From: Desulfobulbaceae bacterium
GTDB lineage: Bacteria > Desulfobacterota > Desulfobulbia > Desulfobulbales > Desulfocapsaceae
Length of the DNA stretch: 43,078 nt
Direction: 5' to 3'
Assembly: GCA_026988015.1 (NCBI GenBank)
Contig: JALSMA010000054.1
Span: forward strand, 1 to 43,078
The position numbers and the translations under genes were made by a program. The notes beneath the pieces are model-generated. The model searched no databases, was not told where the DNA came from, and saw only the letters and a list, made by a program, of their open reading frames with translations. How positions within the stretch are numbered: the first letter of the stretch is position 1; every line of letters begins with the position of its first letter. Shown here one piece after another: positions 8,964 to 16,482 of this stretch.

Positions 8964-9548
8964 ATGAGTAAGACGAAACAAACAACAAAAACAGATATTC
9001 TGAAGCGTACTATCCCTCTCTTTGCACAATATGGTTACGACAAGGTCAGTATGCGCCAGATAGCAGAAGCTGTGGGAATAAAAGCAGCCTCCCTCTACCA
9101 TCATTTCCCTGACAAACAGGCGCTCTACATCGAGGCTCTCTCCCTGGCATTCAGTAACCACGCCGATTTCATGGACGAGTCTTTTGTTCTACAGGCAAGT
9201 CCTGAACGGCGTTTGCGGCAGTTGATTTTGGGACTTTGTACTCTGGTAAATGAAGATCCGGATTTCAGCAGACTCATGCAGAGAGAGATTATGGATGGGG
9301 ATGAAAAGCGACTGCAGTTCCTGGCGGATCACGTTTTTGGCGATTTTTTCAGGGATATGAGCGAATTATGCCTTTCGATGGCTCCTGACAAAGATCCTCA
9401 CCTGATGAGTATATCTGTCCTGGGTCTGGTTATTTACCATTTTCAGATTAGCCCCATTCGTTTTTTTCTACCTGGTTTCCAAGATTCACATAACGACTCG
9501 CAAGTTGTTGCTGAGCATATATTCTCTTTGTTAAAAAATACACACTGA
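8964..9548 (+). CDS. TetR/AcrR-family transcriptional regulator, probable operon autorepressor
   Basis: A 194-aa one-component regulator. The N-terminal helix-turn-helix (about residues 10-55) reads FAQYGYDKVSMRQIAEAVGI and SLYHHFPDKQALY, the classic TetR pattern. The C-terminal two-thirds is a variable ligand-binding and dimerisation domain. The start lies 2 bases after the stop of the channel gene, so it is the last cistron of the efflux operon. The likely role is repression of the operon through the palindrome at 3507-3520, with release when a pump substrate binds. Its position at the 3' end of its own target operon makes it autoregulated. Ligand unknown. Confidence 0.9.
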   Translation: MSKTKQTTKTDILKRTIPLFAQYGYDKVSMRQIAEAVGIKAASLYHHFPDKQALYIEALSLAFSNHADFMDESFVLQASPERRLRQLILGLCTLVNEDPDFSRLMQREIMDGDEKRLQFLADHVFGDFFRDMSELCLSMAPDKDPHLMSISVLGLVIYHFQISPIRFFLPGFQDSHNDSQVVAEHIFSLLKNTH

Positions 9549-9696
9549 TGAAGGGAATCGGTGCTGTATCTGCAAAGCTACTAATAAATTGGTAGAATAA
9601 TCCCCGCCAGGAATAACTGAGAAAATCTCATCTGCTGTTTTTACGATCTATCCTGGTAAAATCTGATAGATTAGAGTTTCGCATAATAATCCATTG

Positions 9697-10080
9697 TCAT
9701 GGCGGAGGCGGATGATTTTCTGCTACATTGTTCTCTGACATGAAACCATAACGGTTTTCCATCGTATTTTTATCTTTTGGCGGTGGCTTTTGCTCAACTG
9801 GTGGTCTGAATATTCGACACTTCGGCTTCCACTATGTCCTGATCCGAACATTGCTTAAAATCATTTGCAGGCCGAGACGTACATGACCTGCGGTAACGCA
9901 TAAGCGACTGACAATATCTGCGTCCAACAATGCAGAACCTGCCTGGATTGTTTTCATGAGCCTTTCCAACCTCATCTCTTTGCGTAGTAGATGAATATTT
10001 GCTGGGGCATTAGGCTGCTCCCCCTGTGTCAGGATCACATGTTGCTTGCTTAAATTGCAAATTTTATCTTCGAACCGCAA
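9697..10080 (-). pseudogene. Unrecognised coding-like frame broken by an amber codon
   Basis: A minus-strand frame from ATG at 10080 runs 82 codons to TAG (9832-9834). It then continues in the same frame for 44 more codons to TGA (9697-9699), ending in the proline-rich segments FRPPVEQKPPPKDK and ENHPPPP. I recognise no family. A third open piece in another frame (10107 to about 10239), ending ENGNGFVIEVQFALPDS, lies just upstream. It vaguely resembles the last strand of a histidine-kinase ATPase domain. The stretch most simply reads as a decayed gene downstream of glgX. The rest of the 9549-10233 interval holds nothing I can support. Confidence 0.3.
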
Positions 10081-10233
10081 CCAGACGACTCTAATCTTGC
10101 TCCCTTTTATGAATCTGGCAAGGCAAATTGTACCTCGATAACGAACCCATTACCATTTTCCCATGTCAATGTGAAACCCCAATCTCCAGGAATAATTGTT
10201 AAAATGGCATTTATACTATTGTCCCCTTTTTGT

Positions 10234-12321
10234 TTATCTGCCTTCACAGACAATAATCGTATTAGATGATACTTGAATATTCGTTACAGTAACGATTTCT
10301 TGCTGCTTCGGCTTAATAATATCTTCTGAAATGGTGCGACTGGTATCAATGGCAAAATGCCATTTTCCCTGTGTCAGTGGCGGTAGATCCATGAAAATTT
10401 CCTCAGATGACATATTGATCATGATATGTAGATCTTCTTCATCAGGTTCAATACGGCCCAGAGTAAAGGCCAGAACTCGGGATTCCGAATCTTCCCACTT
10501 TGGATTTCCCAGGACAGCACCATGCCAGCTGATATCAGGCATTGTTGCGGCGGCAGGTTGTTTCCCCTGGAGAAACTGCGGCTGCATCAGGCACGGATGG
10601 CGTTTGCGAAAATTGATCATGCCTTTGGTGAAGCAGAACATTTCCTTGTTTTTTTCAAGTAATTCCCAGTTAAACCAGCTCAGGGCATTGTCTTGGCAGT
10701 AGCAGTTATTGTTTCCCTGCTGTGTCCGTAGAATTTCGTCTCCTGCCAGGATCATAGGGACTCCCTGGCTGAGAAGGAGTATTGCCATGAAGTTTTTGGC
10801 CTGTTTTAATCTGAGTGCATTAATTCCAGGGTCATCAGTGACTCCTTCTATACCGTAATTCCTGCTATGATTCTGATTATCACCGTCACGGTTCCCTTCG
10901 CCATTGGCCTCATTATGTTTTTCGTTATAACTGACCAGATCATGGAGGGTGAACCCGTCATGACAGGTGATGAAATTAACTGAATTGGCAGGCAGGCGCC
11001 CGGAATGCTGATACAGATCACTGGAACCGGTCATCCGGGTGGCAAGTTCCGGAACCAAGCCTGGGTCACCCTTGATATACTGTCGTACTAGGTCACGGTA
11101 GCGTCCGTTCCATTCTGCCCAGCGAAAGCCCGGGAATCCACCAACCTGGTATAGCCCACCGGCATCCCAAGCCTCTGCAATAAGCCGGGTATGGGATAAA
11201 ATATCAGAAAATTCGATATTCCAGACCACAGGGGCATGGTACATTGGGGCACCATCTTCTCCGCGTGACAGGATCGAAGCCAAGTCAAACCGGAAGCCGT
11301 CCACGTGGAATTCCCTGACCCAGTATTCAAGTGCCTGAATTATAAAATGGGCCACCAGTGGATGATTGCAGTTCACAGTGTTCCCGCAACCACTGTAATT
11401 TTTGTACAATAGGGCATCATGATCTTCCAGGTGGTAAAAACCACGATTCATTATTCCTTTGAAATTAATGGTAGGGCCATCTTCTCCCCCTTCTGCAGTG
11501 TGATTAAAGGCCACATCCAGAATAACACTGATCCCGGCCTGGTGCAGTGCTTTCACCATATCGCGAAATTCATCTCGATGACTGCCGGAAAGCGGGTCTC
11601 TGCAGTATCCGGGGTGGGGACAGAAAAAGGAATGGGTGGCATACCCCCAGTAATTGTGCAGACCAAGATCCCTGGCATTATCTGGCAAATCCTGTTCGTC
11701 AAAGGCCATTACCGGCAGAAGTTCCACGGCAGTGATGCCAAGATCCTGCAGGTAGGGTATCTTCTCTATAAGCCCGGAAAACGTACCCGGGTGAGCGGCA
11801 TTTGCGGAAGGATGACGGGTGAATCCTCCTACGTGTAACTCATAGATAATGTCTTTCTCACAGGCACGCTGCAGGGGTTCGTCACCTTCCCAGTTGTAGT
11901 TGTTTTCTGGCAGGACCATGGCTCGCATAGATGGTCTGGAGGACACTTCATAGGGGTCGCGGTTGTATTTCCTCTGCCACAGGATATCCGTGACCGCTTT
12001 TGCCCATGGATCCAGCAATTCCACAGTGGGATTAAAGCGGTGTCCAGGGTCGTCATTATCCGGCCCATCCACTTTCCAGGTGTAGGAAATTCTTTCCTGC
12101 CCAGTCATTCCCTGCACACCAACATGCCAGAAGAAAAAGGTTCGATTTTGTACGGGATCAAGATCAATTATCTGAAAAGGAGTATTGGAGTCCGGTTTTC
12201 TATAAAGAAGCAGTTGCACAGCGGTGGCATGCCTGGAAAATATACAGAAGTTGGTGCCATCGGGACTAACGGTGGCACCTGTGGGATAACGATGTCCGGG
12301 AGTTATGGGAAATGATTTCAT
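10234..12321 (-). CDS. glgX: Glycogen debranching enzyme (GlgX/isoamylase type)
   Basis: A cytoplasmic GH13 enzyme that hydrolyses alpha-1,6 branches of glycogen after phosphorylase has shortened the outer chains. At 695 aa it is the usual GlgX length. An N-terminal CBM48 domain (about 8-130, with HRYPTGATVSPDGTNFCIFS) is followed by the catalytic barrel. The catalytic triad is visible: nucleophile Asp346 in DGFRFDLAS, acid Glu383 in LIAEAWDAGG, and Asp455 in ITCHDG. YWGYATHSFF is the isoamylase-group signature. It is the last gene of the - strand carbon cluster, with 240 bases separating it from ackA. The ATG at 12321 has only a weak ribosome-binding site. Confidence 0.93.
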   Translation of the reverse strand: MKSFPITPGHRYPTGATVSPDGTNFCIFSRHATAVQLLLYRKPDSNTPFQIIDLDPVQNRTFFFWHVGVQGMTGQERISYTWKVDGPDNDDPGHRFNPTVELLDPWAKAVTDILWQRKYNRDPYEVSSRPSMRAMVLPENNYNWEGDEPLQRACEKDIIYELHVGGFTRHPSANAAHPGTFSGLIEKIPYLQDLGITAVELLPVMAFDEQDLPDNARDLGLHNYWGYATHSFFCPHPGYCRDPLSGSHRDEFRDMVKALHQAGISVILDVAFNHTAEGGEDGPTINFKGIMNRGFYHLEDHDALLYKNYSGCGNTVNCNHPLVAHFIIQALEYWVREFHVDGFRFDLASILSRGEDGAPMYHAPVVWNIEFSDILSHTRLIAEAWDAGGLYQVGGFPGFRWAEWNGRYRDLVRQYIKGDPGLVPELATRMTGSSDLYQHSGRLPANSVNFITCHDGFTLHDLVSYNEKHNEANGEGNRDGDNQNHSRNYGIEGVTDDPGINALRLKQAKNFMAILLLSQGVPMILAGDEILRTQQGNNNCYCQDNALSWFNWELLEKNKEMFCFTKGMINFRKRHPCLMQPQFLQGKQPAAATMPDISWHGAVLGNPKWEDSESRVLAFTLGRIEPDEEDLHIMINMSSEEIFMDLPPLTQGKWHFAIDTSRTISEDIIKPKQQEIVTVTNIQVSSNTIIVCEGR

Positions 12322-12429
12322 AGTAGAGCACGATTTTAGGTAAAGCAGATTTTGCTGGACACGTAAAAACTCATCATCCCCTGGAGTGCGCGCCCTTTAG
12401 GAAGTGCAGCATTTTAAGGGAAGATGTAA

Positions 12430-12449
12430 GGAAGCTATCACGGATTCAG
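12430..12449 (+). repeat. Dispersed intergenic repeat, partial copy (right end only)
   Basis: GGAAGCTATCACGGATTCAG matches the right end of the repeat family (GAAGCCGTCACGGATTCA in the copy ending at 30446) with two changes. No convincing left inverted end is found upstream. It lies between ackA and glgX, and the remainder of that 240-base gap shows only a small GGCCA/TGGCC palindrome at about 12469. Confidence 0.45.
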
Positions 12450-12561
12450 GTTTTTTATAGAAGTCAGGCCACCATGGCCCTTGCCTCATCCTGGGTACTC
12501 ATTGTCTTGTCCTTTGTATTAGAGCTGCCATTGTGTCACGATGTGAACGTAAATACTCATT

Positions 12562-13779
12562 TTACAAGGCGCCATTATTATCACTGATCACCTGCAATGT
12601 TTGGCTGGCAATCTCATATTCTTCGTCGGTGGGAATGACCAGAAGGCTTATCTGGCTCCCTTTCTTCTGAATTTCACGAATATCATTTTGTTGAAGAGAG
12701 TTTTTTCTGCTATCCAGACTGATACCAAGCCGTTCCATACCCAGACAACACTTCCAGCGCACTGTCCCGGAATTTTCACCAATACCGCCAGTGAATACAA
12801 TACAATCTACCCCGCCAAGGGCTGCCATGTAGGAGCCGATATACTTTTTGAGGCGATAACAGAATACGTTAAGAGCAAATTTGGCATGCCGGTTCTCCTG
12901 AGCCGCTGATTCACAAATACGGCGCATATCATTGTCACCGCATATACCCTTGAGGCCGCTCTTTTTGTTGAGCAGTGTATCAAGTTCATCAATGCCCAGT
13001 CCACTTTCACGAGCAAGATAAAAGAGAATGGCAGGATCAATGTCCCCACTTCGGGTTCCCATCACAAGCCCTTCAAGGGGAGTCATACCCATGGAGGTGT
13101 CGATGCACCTGCCACCTTGAATGGCAGCCGCGCTGGCACCGTTACCCAGATGAAGGGTAATGATGTTTAACTCTTCAATGGGTGTGTCGAGGTACTGTGC
13201 GGCCTGGCGTGCTACATATGCGTGGGAGGTTCCATGAAACCCGTAGCGCCGGATCTTCTTTTTTTTATACAGGTAATAGGGTAATGCGTAGAGGTATGCG
13301 TGAGCAGGTATTGACTGGTGAAAAGCGGTATCGAAAACTGCTACCTGGGGAATGCGGGGTGCATGTTCCGCTGCTACTTCTATCCCAATAAGGTTTGCAG
13401 GATTATGAAGGGGGGCGAGGGGGATCAGCTTTTTAATTGCAGCAATAACATTTTCATCTATGCGCACGGGTTGTTGAAAAGACTCGCCACCGTGAACAAC
13501 CCTGTGTCCGATTCCTGTCAGTTCTTTCAAATCTGTAAGCATACCGCTTTCCCGCAGCATTACAGTCATAACCTTGATAGCCTTACGGTGATCGGGGATG
13601 GGGGAATTTAGCTGTAATTTTTTATTGTTCCCCAAATCATCAATAAAGGTGAGCAGGGCCGAACTTTCTTCATCTCCTATTTGCTCTATCAGGCCGGAGG
13701 CAGAAGCAAGAAGTTTCTTTTGCATAAAGAGCTTAAATTTGAGCGATGATGAACCGGAGTTAAGTACTAATATTTTCAT
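12562..13779 (-). CDS. ackA: Acetate kinase
   Basis: Catalyses acetyl phosphate + ADP to acetate + ATP in the cytoplasm. The product has 405 aa, typical length. The ASKHA-fold phosphate-binding start NSGSSSLKFKLF is present, as are GHRVVHGG, the catalytic and substrate stretch VFDTAFHQ, RRYGFHGTSHAYV, HLGNGAS, and VFTGGIGENSG. No phosphotransacetylase gene is adjacent, so acetyl phosphate must be supplied from a pta elsewhere. Placement among glycogen-breakdown and Entner-Doudoroff genes suggests the energy-conserving end step of sugar fermentation or of stored-glycogen use. The ATG at 13779 is clear. Confidence 0.96.
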   Translation of the reverse strand: MKILVLNSGSSSLKFKLFMQKKLLASASGLIEQIGDEESSALLTFIDDLGNNKKLQLNSPIPDHRKAIKVMTVMLRESGMLTDLKELTGIGHRVVHGGESFQQPVRIDENVIAAIKKLIPLAPLHNPANLIGIEVAAEHAPRIPQVAVFDTAFHQSIPAHAYLYALPYYLYKKKKIRRYGFHGTSHAYVARQAAQYLDTPIEELNIITLHLGNGASAAAIQGGRCIDTSMGMTPLEGLVMGTRSGDIDPAILFYLARESGLGIDELDTLLNKKSGLKGICGDNDMRRICESAAQENRHAKFALNVFCYRLKKYIGSYMAALGGVDCIVFTGGIGENSGTVRWKCCLGMERLGISLDSRKNSLQQNDIREIQKKGSQISLLVIPTDEEYEIASQTLQVISDNNGAL

Positions 13780-13897
13780 TATCGTAGGTTAGTATGCTAT
13801 AAATTTTAAATGAAACCTGGATTTTTGAAATCCATTGATTATACGAATTATAGCAATCGGTTCAAGGATACCATAATGCGTCTGCAGTGTACGGACT

Positions 13898-14737
13898 TTA
13901 AATGTCCGGGTTGTTCTCAAGTAACCTGGCACCAGCAATTCCGGGCTGCTGCAGGCTTGACTGCACGATCTGCAGGTTTCGCATTGACGGTGCAAATGCA
14001 AATTCCGGCAGCCGGGTTTGGAGAAGAGTGACCAGATAGTCATTATGATTCACAACACCGCCACCCAGCACCAGTATCTCGGGGTTGCTAAGAGTTACTA
14101 GGGTCGCGGCCGCAAAAAACAGGGCTTCCTCAAACTGCTTTTTGATCTCTCTTCCTGCTTCACTTCGCTCAAGCAGGGGGAAGCTGAGGTCCCCCTCAAT
14201 ATGATGATACCGCATCCATCTCTCAAGGCCTGATCCTGACGCATAGAGTTCCAGGCAGTTGTTTTTTCCGCAACCGCAGGTGAATGGTGTCTGACGGTGA
14301 GGGATATGACCAATTTCAAATGCCTGGTTCCCTGCTCCCCGGATGAGTTTCCCATGATCAACAACAGCACTGCCGGTCCCGGTTCCGATATAGAGAGCGG
14401 CTATGTTTTTACAGTTGCAGAAATCGGCTTCGGCCATTATCGCGCAGTTCAGGTCGTTGTCGATTTCAAGACGAAGGTCATAGCGTGATTCGAAATGTTC
14501 TTTGATGTTCCTGGTGCTGACCTTGATGTTCGGTGCCGACAATATGATACCATCATGTACCTGACCCGCATAGGATATGCCGATAAATCCTATCTCGGGA
14601 TGCTCTCTCAGTAGTGACTCGATATAGTCAACAAGATCATACATTTTAGAACTTCGCACATCTTCCAGGATGATCTCACCGTCATGCAGTTCGCTGCGAA
14701 GTTGGGTGCCACCAATGTCTATACAAAGTTTCTTCAT
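13898..14737 (-). CDS. ROK-family sugar kinase, probable glucokinase
   Basis: Phosphorylates glucose (probable) with ATP to glucose-6-phosphate. The 279-aa product has an N-terminal phosphate-binding motif CIDIGGTQLR, a catalytic Asp95 in IDNDLNCA, and ALYIGTGTGSAVV. The ROK signature around EIGHIPH is followed by the zinc site CGCGKNNC (Cys154, 156, 161 with His144/147). The ATG at 14737 lies 13 bases after the malQ stop and puts the DIGGT motif at residue 7. An earlier ATG at 14788 would overlap malQ. With malQ next door releasing free glucose, glucokinase is the best reading, but other hexoses remain possible. The gene ends with the stop codon inside a small hairpin (CGGAC/GTCCG). Confidence 0.85.
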   Translation of the reverse strand: MKKLCIDIGGTQLRSELHDGEIILEDVRSSKMYDLVDYIESLLREHPEIGFIGISYAGQVHDGIILSAPNIKVSTRNIKEHFESRYDLRLEIDNDLNCAIMAEADFCNCKNIAALYIGTGTGSAVVDHGKLIRGAGNQAFEIGHIPHRQTPFTCGCGKNNCLELYASGSGLERWMRYHHIEGDLSFPLLERSEAGREIKKQFEEALFFAAATLVTLSNPEILVLGGGVVNHNDYLVTLLQTRLPEFAFAPSMRNLQIVQSSLQQPGIAGARLLENNPDI

Positions 14738-14750
14738 ACAGTCGTCGCTG

Positions 14751-16289
14751 CTATTTGGTTTCGTCGGTGTCATTTTTACCTTCAGCACCTGTCCGGCCGT
14801 AGAGCTGTGTCATTTGCAACAGATCCTCTGTAAGGGTCGGGGAAAGATCCCTTTCTGAAAATCGGTACTGCCAGTTGCCGTCGGGTTTTCCCGGCTGGTT
14901 CATCCGTCCTTCATTGCCAAGACCAAACAGATCCTGCAGGGGAAAGATTGCTAGATGGGCAACGGAGGCCAGGGCTGTACGAATCATGTCTCTGTGGATC
15001 ATAACTCCATCTGTATTGAGATAGCGTCGTGTGAAATCCCTTACCTCTTCCGGCTGTTTATCCCACCATCCCCTGATGGTATCGTTGTCATGGGTACCAG
15101 TGTAAACAACCTGATTGTTAATGTGGTGTTGGGGCAGGAAGGAAGAACTGTTCAACCCGCCCTGAACGGCCTCAAAACCAAACTGGAGGATCGCCATACC
15201 AGGAAAGCCAAGTTCTTCCAGCATCTTGGTGACATCAGGTGTTATAATACCAAGATCCTCGGCAATAATCGGTACTTCAGTGCCTATTGCCAGTGCTATG
15301 GCCTTGAAAAGATCGACCCCCGGACCTTTCTTCCAGATGCCGTTGATGGCCGTCTCTTCATCTCCGGGAATTTCCCAGTTGCTGGCAAAACCTCTAAAGT
15401 GATCTATACGAATCAGGTCAAACATATGAGCAAGCAATTTGAAACGTTTGACCCAGAATGAATAGTTTTCTTTCTTGAGCTGTTTCCAGTTAAACAGAGG
15501 ATTGCCCCAACGCTGTCCGGTTTCACTGAAATAATCAGGGGGGACACCTGATACGACTGTGGGATTACCTTTTGTGTCCAGGTAAAACCATTCAGGATGA
15601 CTCCAGACATCGCTGGAATCATGGGCAACAAAAATTGGGATATCACCAATGATCCTGACGTCTCTGGAGGATGCATAGCTGTGTAGCTTCTCCCATTGGT
15701 CAAAGAACAGAAATTGCACAAAATGACTTCTCTCGATTTCGTTTTTGAGTTTTCTGGACCAGTCTGCAAGTGCCTTCGGCTTTCGCTGAACCAGCTCACG
15801 AGGCCAGCTTGTCCAGGATTGCCATTGATGAGCCCCTTTCAGTGCAGCAAACAAGCAGAAATCATTCAGCCAGTACTTATGTTTGTTACAAAACTGTTTG
15901 TAGCGTTTAGTAAGGGCTAGAGGTCTGTTGGTCAGAAAATTTGCATAGGCTTTTTGCAGAAGCTGGATTTTAAAAGGGATAACATTTTCAAAATCCACAT
16001 GGGTATCTGGAAAGGATGGTTTTACAATGTCCTTATTGTCTAATAATCCTTCATCAAGGAGGAGGTCTGGACTGATAAGCATGGGGTTGCCGGCAAAGGC
16101 AGAGAGGGCCTGGTAGGGAGAGTCGCCATATCCAGTAGGTCCAAGTGGAAGTATTTGCCAGATACTTTGCCCGGAAGCATGGAGGAAATCGATAAATCGA
16201 TAGGCGCCCGGACCAAAATCGCCGATTCCCCACTCTGACGGCAGGGAGGTTGGGTGCAATAAAATTCCGCTGGTTCTTGGTCTTGTCAT
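14751..16289 (-). CDS. malQ: 4-alpha-glucanotransferase (amylomaltase)
   Basis: A GH77 enzyme that disproportionates maltodextrins, giving glucose and longer chains that phosphorylase can use. The product has 512 aa, as usual for bacterial MalQ. The nucleophile Asp296 lies in LIRIDHFRGF, the acid Glu344 in IIAEDLG, and the third acid Asp401 in YTGTHDNDT. The N-terminus GILLHPTSLPSEWGIGDFG and YGDSPYQALSAFAGNPML are family hallmarks. It lies 28 bases downstream of the zwf fragment and 13 bases upstream of the ROK kinase, on the same strand. It is thus probably part of one transcript that mobilises glycogen. Confidence 0.95.
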   Translation of the reverse strand: MTRPRTSGILLHPTSLPSEWGIGDFGPGAYRFIDFLHASGQSIWQILPLGPTGYGDSPYQALSAFAGNPMLISPDLLLDEGLLDNKDIVKPSFPDTHVDFENVIPFKIQLLQKAYANFLTNRPLALTKRYKQFCNKHKYWLNDFCLFAALKGAHQWQSWTSWPRELVQRKPKALADWSRKLKNEIERSHFVQFLFFDQWEKLHSYASSRDVRIIGDIPIFVAHDSSDVWSHPEWFYLDTKGNPTVVSGVPPDYFSETGQRWGNPLFNWKQLKKENYSFWVKRFKLLAHMFDLIRIDHFRGFASNWEIPGDEETAINGIWKKGPGVDLFKAIALAIGTEVPIIAEDLGIITPDVTKMLEELGFPGMAILQFGFEAVQGGLNSSSFLPQHHINNQVVYTGTHDNDTIRGWWDKQPEEVRDFTRRYLNTDGVMIHRDMIRTALASVAHLAIFPLQDLFGLGNEGRMNQPGKPDGNWQYRFSERDLSPTLTEDLLQMTQLYGRTGAEGKNDTDETK

Positions 16290-16317
16290 CTGTTTGAATT
16301 CTCAATAAGTAATGATT

Positions 16318-16482
16318 TTATCCTTCCCATTTCCGACCGTCACGGGCCAGCAGAGACACCGAAGCTGCTGACCCCCAACTTCTCGCTGGATAGGACTTTG
16401 CCGGTTCGTTACACTGAGCCCATGCCTCCTGAATGGAATCGATCCATTTCCAGGATCGCTCCCCCTCGTCCACGGTCAATGG
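16318..16482 (-). pseudogene. zwf: C-terminal fragment of glucose-6-phosphate dehydrogenase (zwf)
   Basis: Directly after the glgP stop codon, and in the same frame, 54 codons read through to TAA at 16318-16320. The predicted residues include RSWKWIDSIQEAW, then YPARSWGSAASVSLLARDG and a final KWEG. This is the extreme C-terminus of Zwf: compare the family pattern WkWiDpIleaW...YpaGSWGPaaadaLlaRDGr.W. Everything upstream, including the NADP-binding and catalytic domains, is missing. The piece cannot be functional. Its place between glgP and malQ, in a cluster that also holds edd and eda, indicates that a complete zwf once stood here and was lost by deletion. The last residues of GlgP (DGVLFTPREP) could themselves derive from the zwf side of the junction. 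Confidence 0.82.

Noticed and set aside
12489-12527. 12-codon minus-strand ORF with a good ribosome-binding site (MSTQDEARAMVA)
   Set aside because: Too short to support as a gene; it could be the truncated start of a lost gene between ackA and glgX.
13909-14788. Longer start (ATG 14788) for the ROK kinase
   Set aside because: It would overlap malQ and add 17 residues before the kinase motif; the ATG at 14737 fits the family.
16340-16358. GACCGTCACGGGCC resembling the repeat family's right end
   Set aside because: It lies inside the zwf remnant, where it encodes the conserved ARDGR residues, so the match is coincidental.
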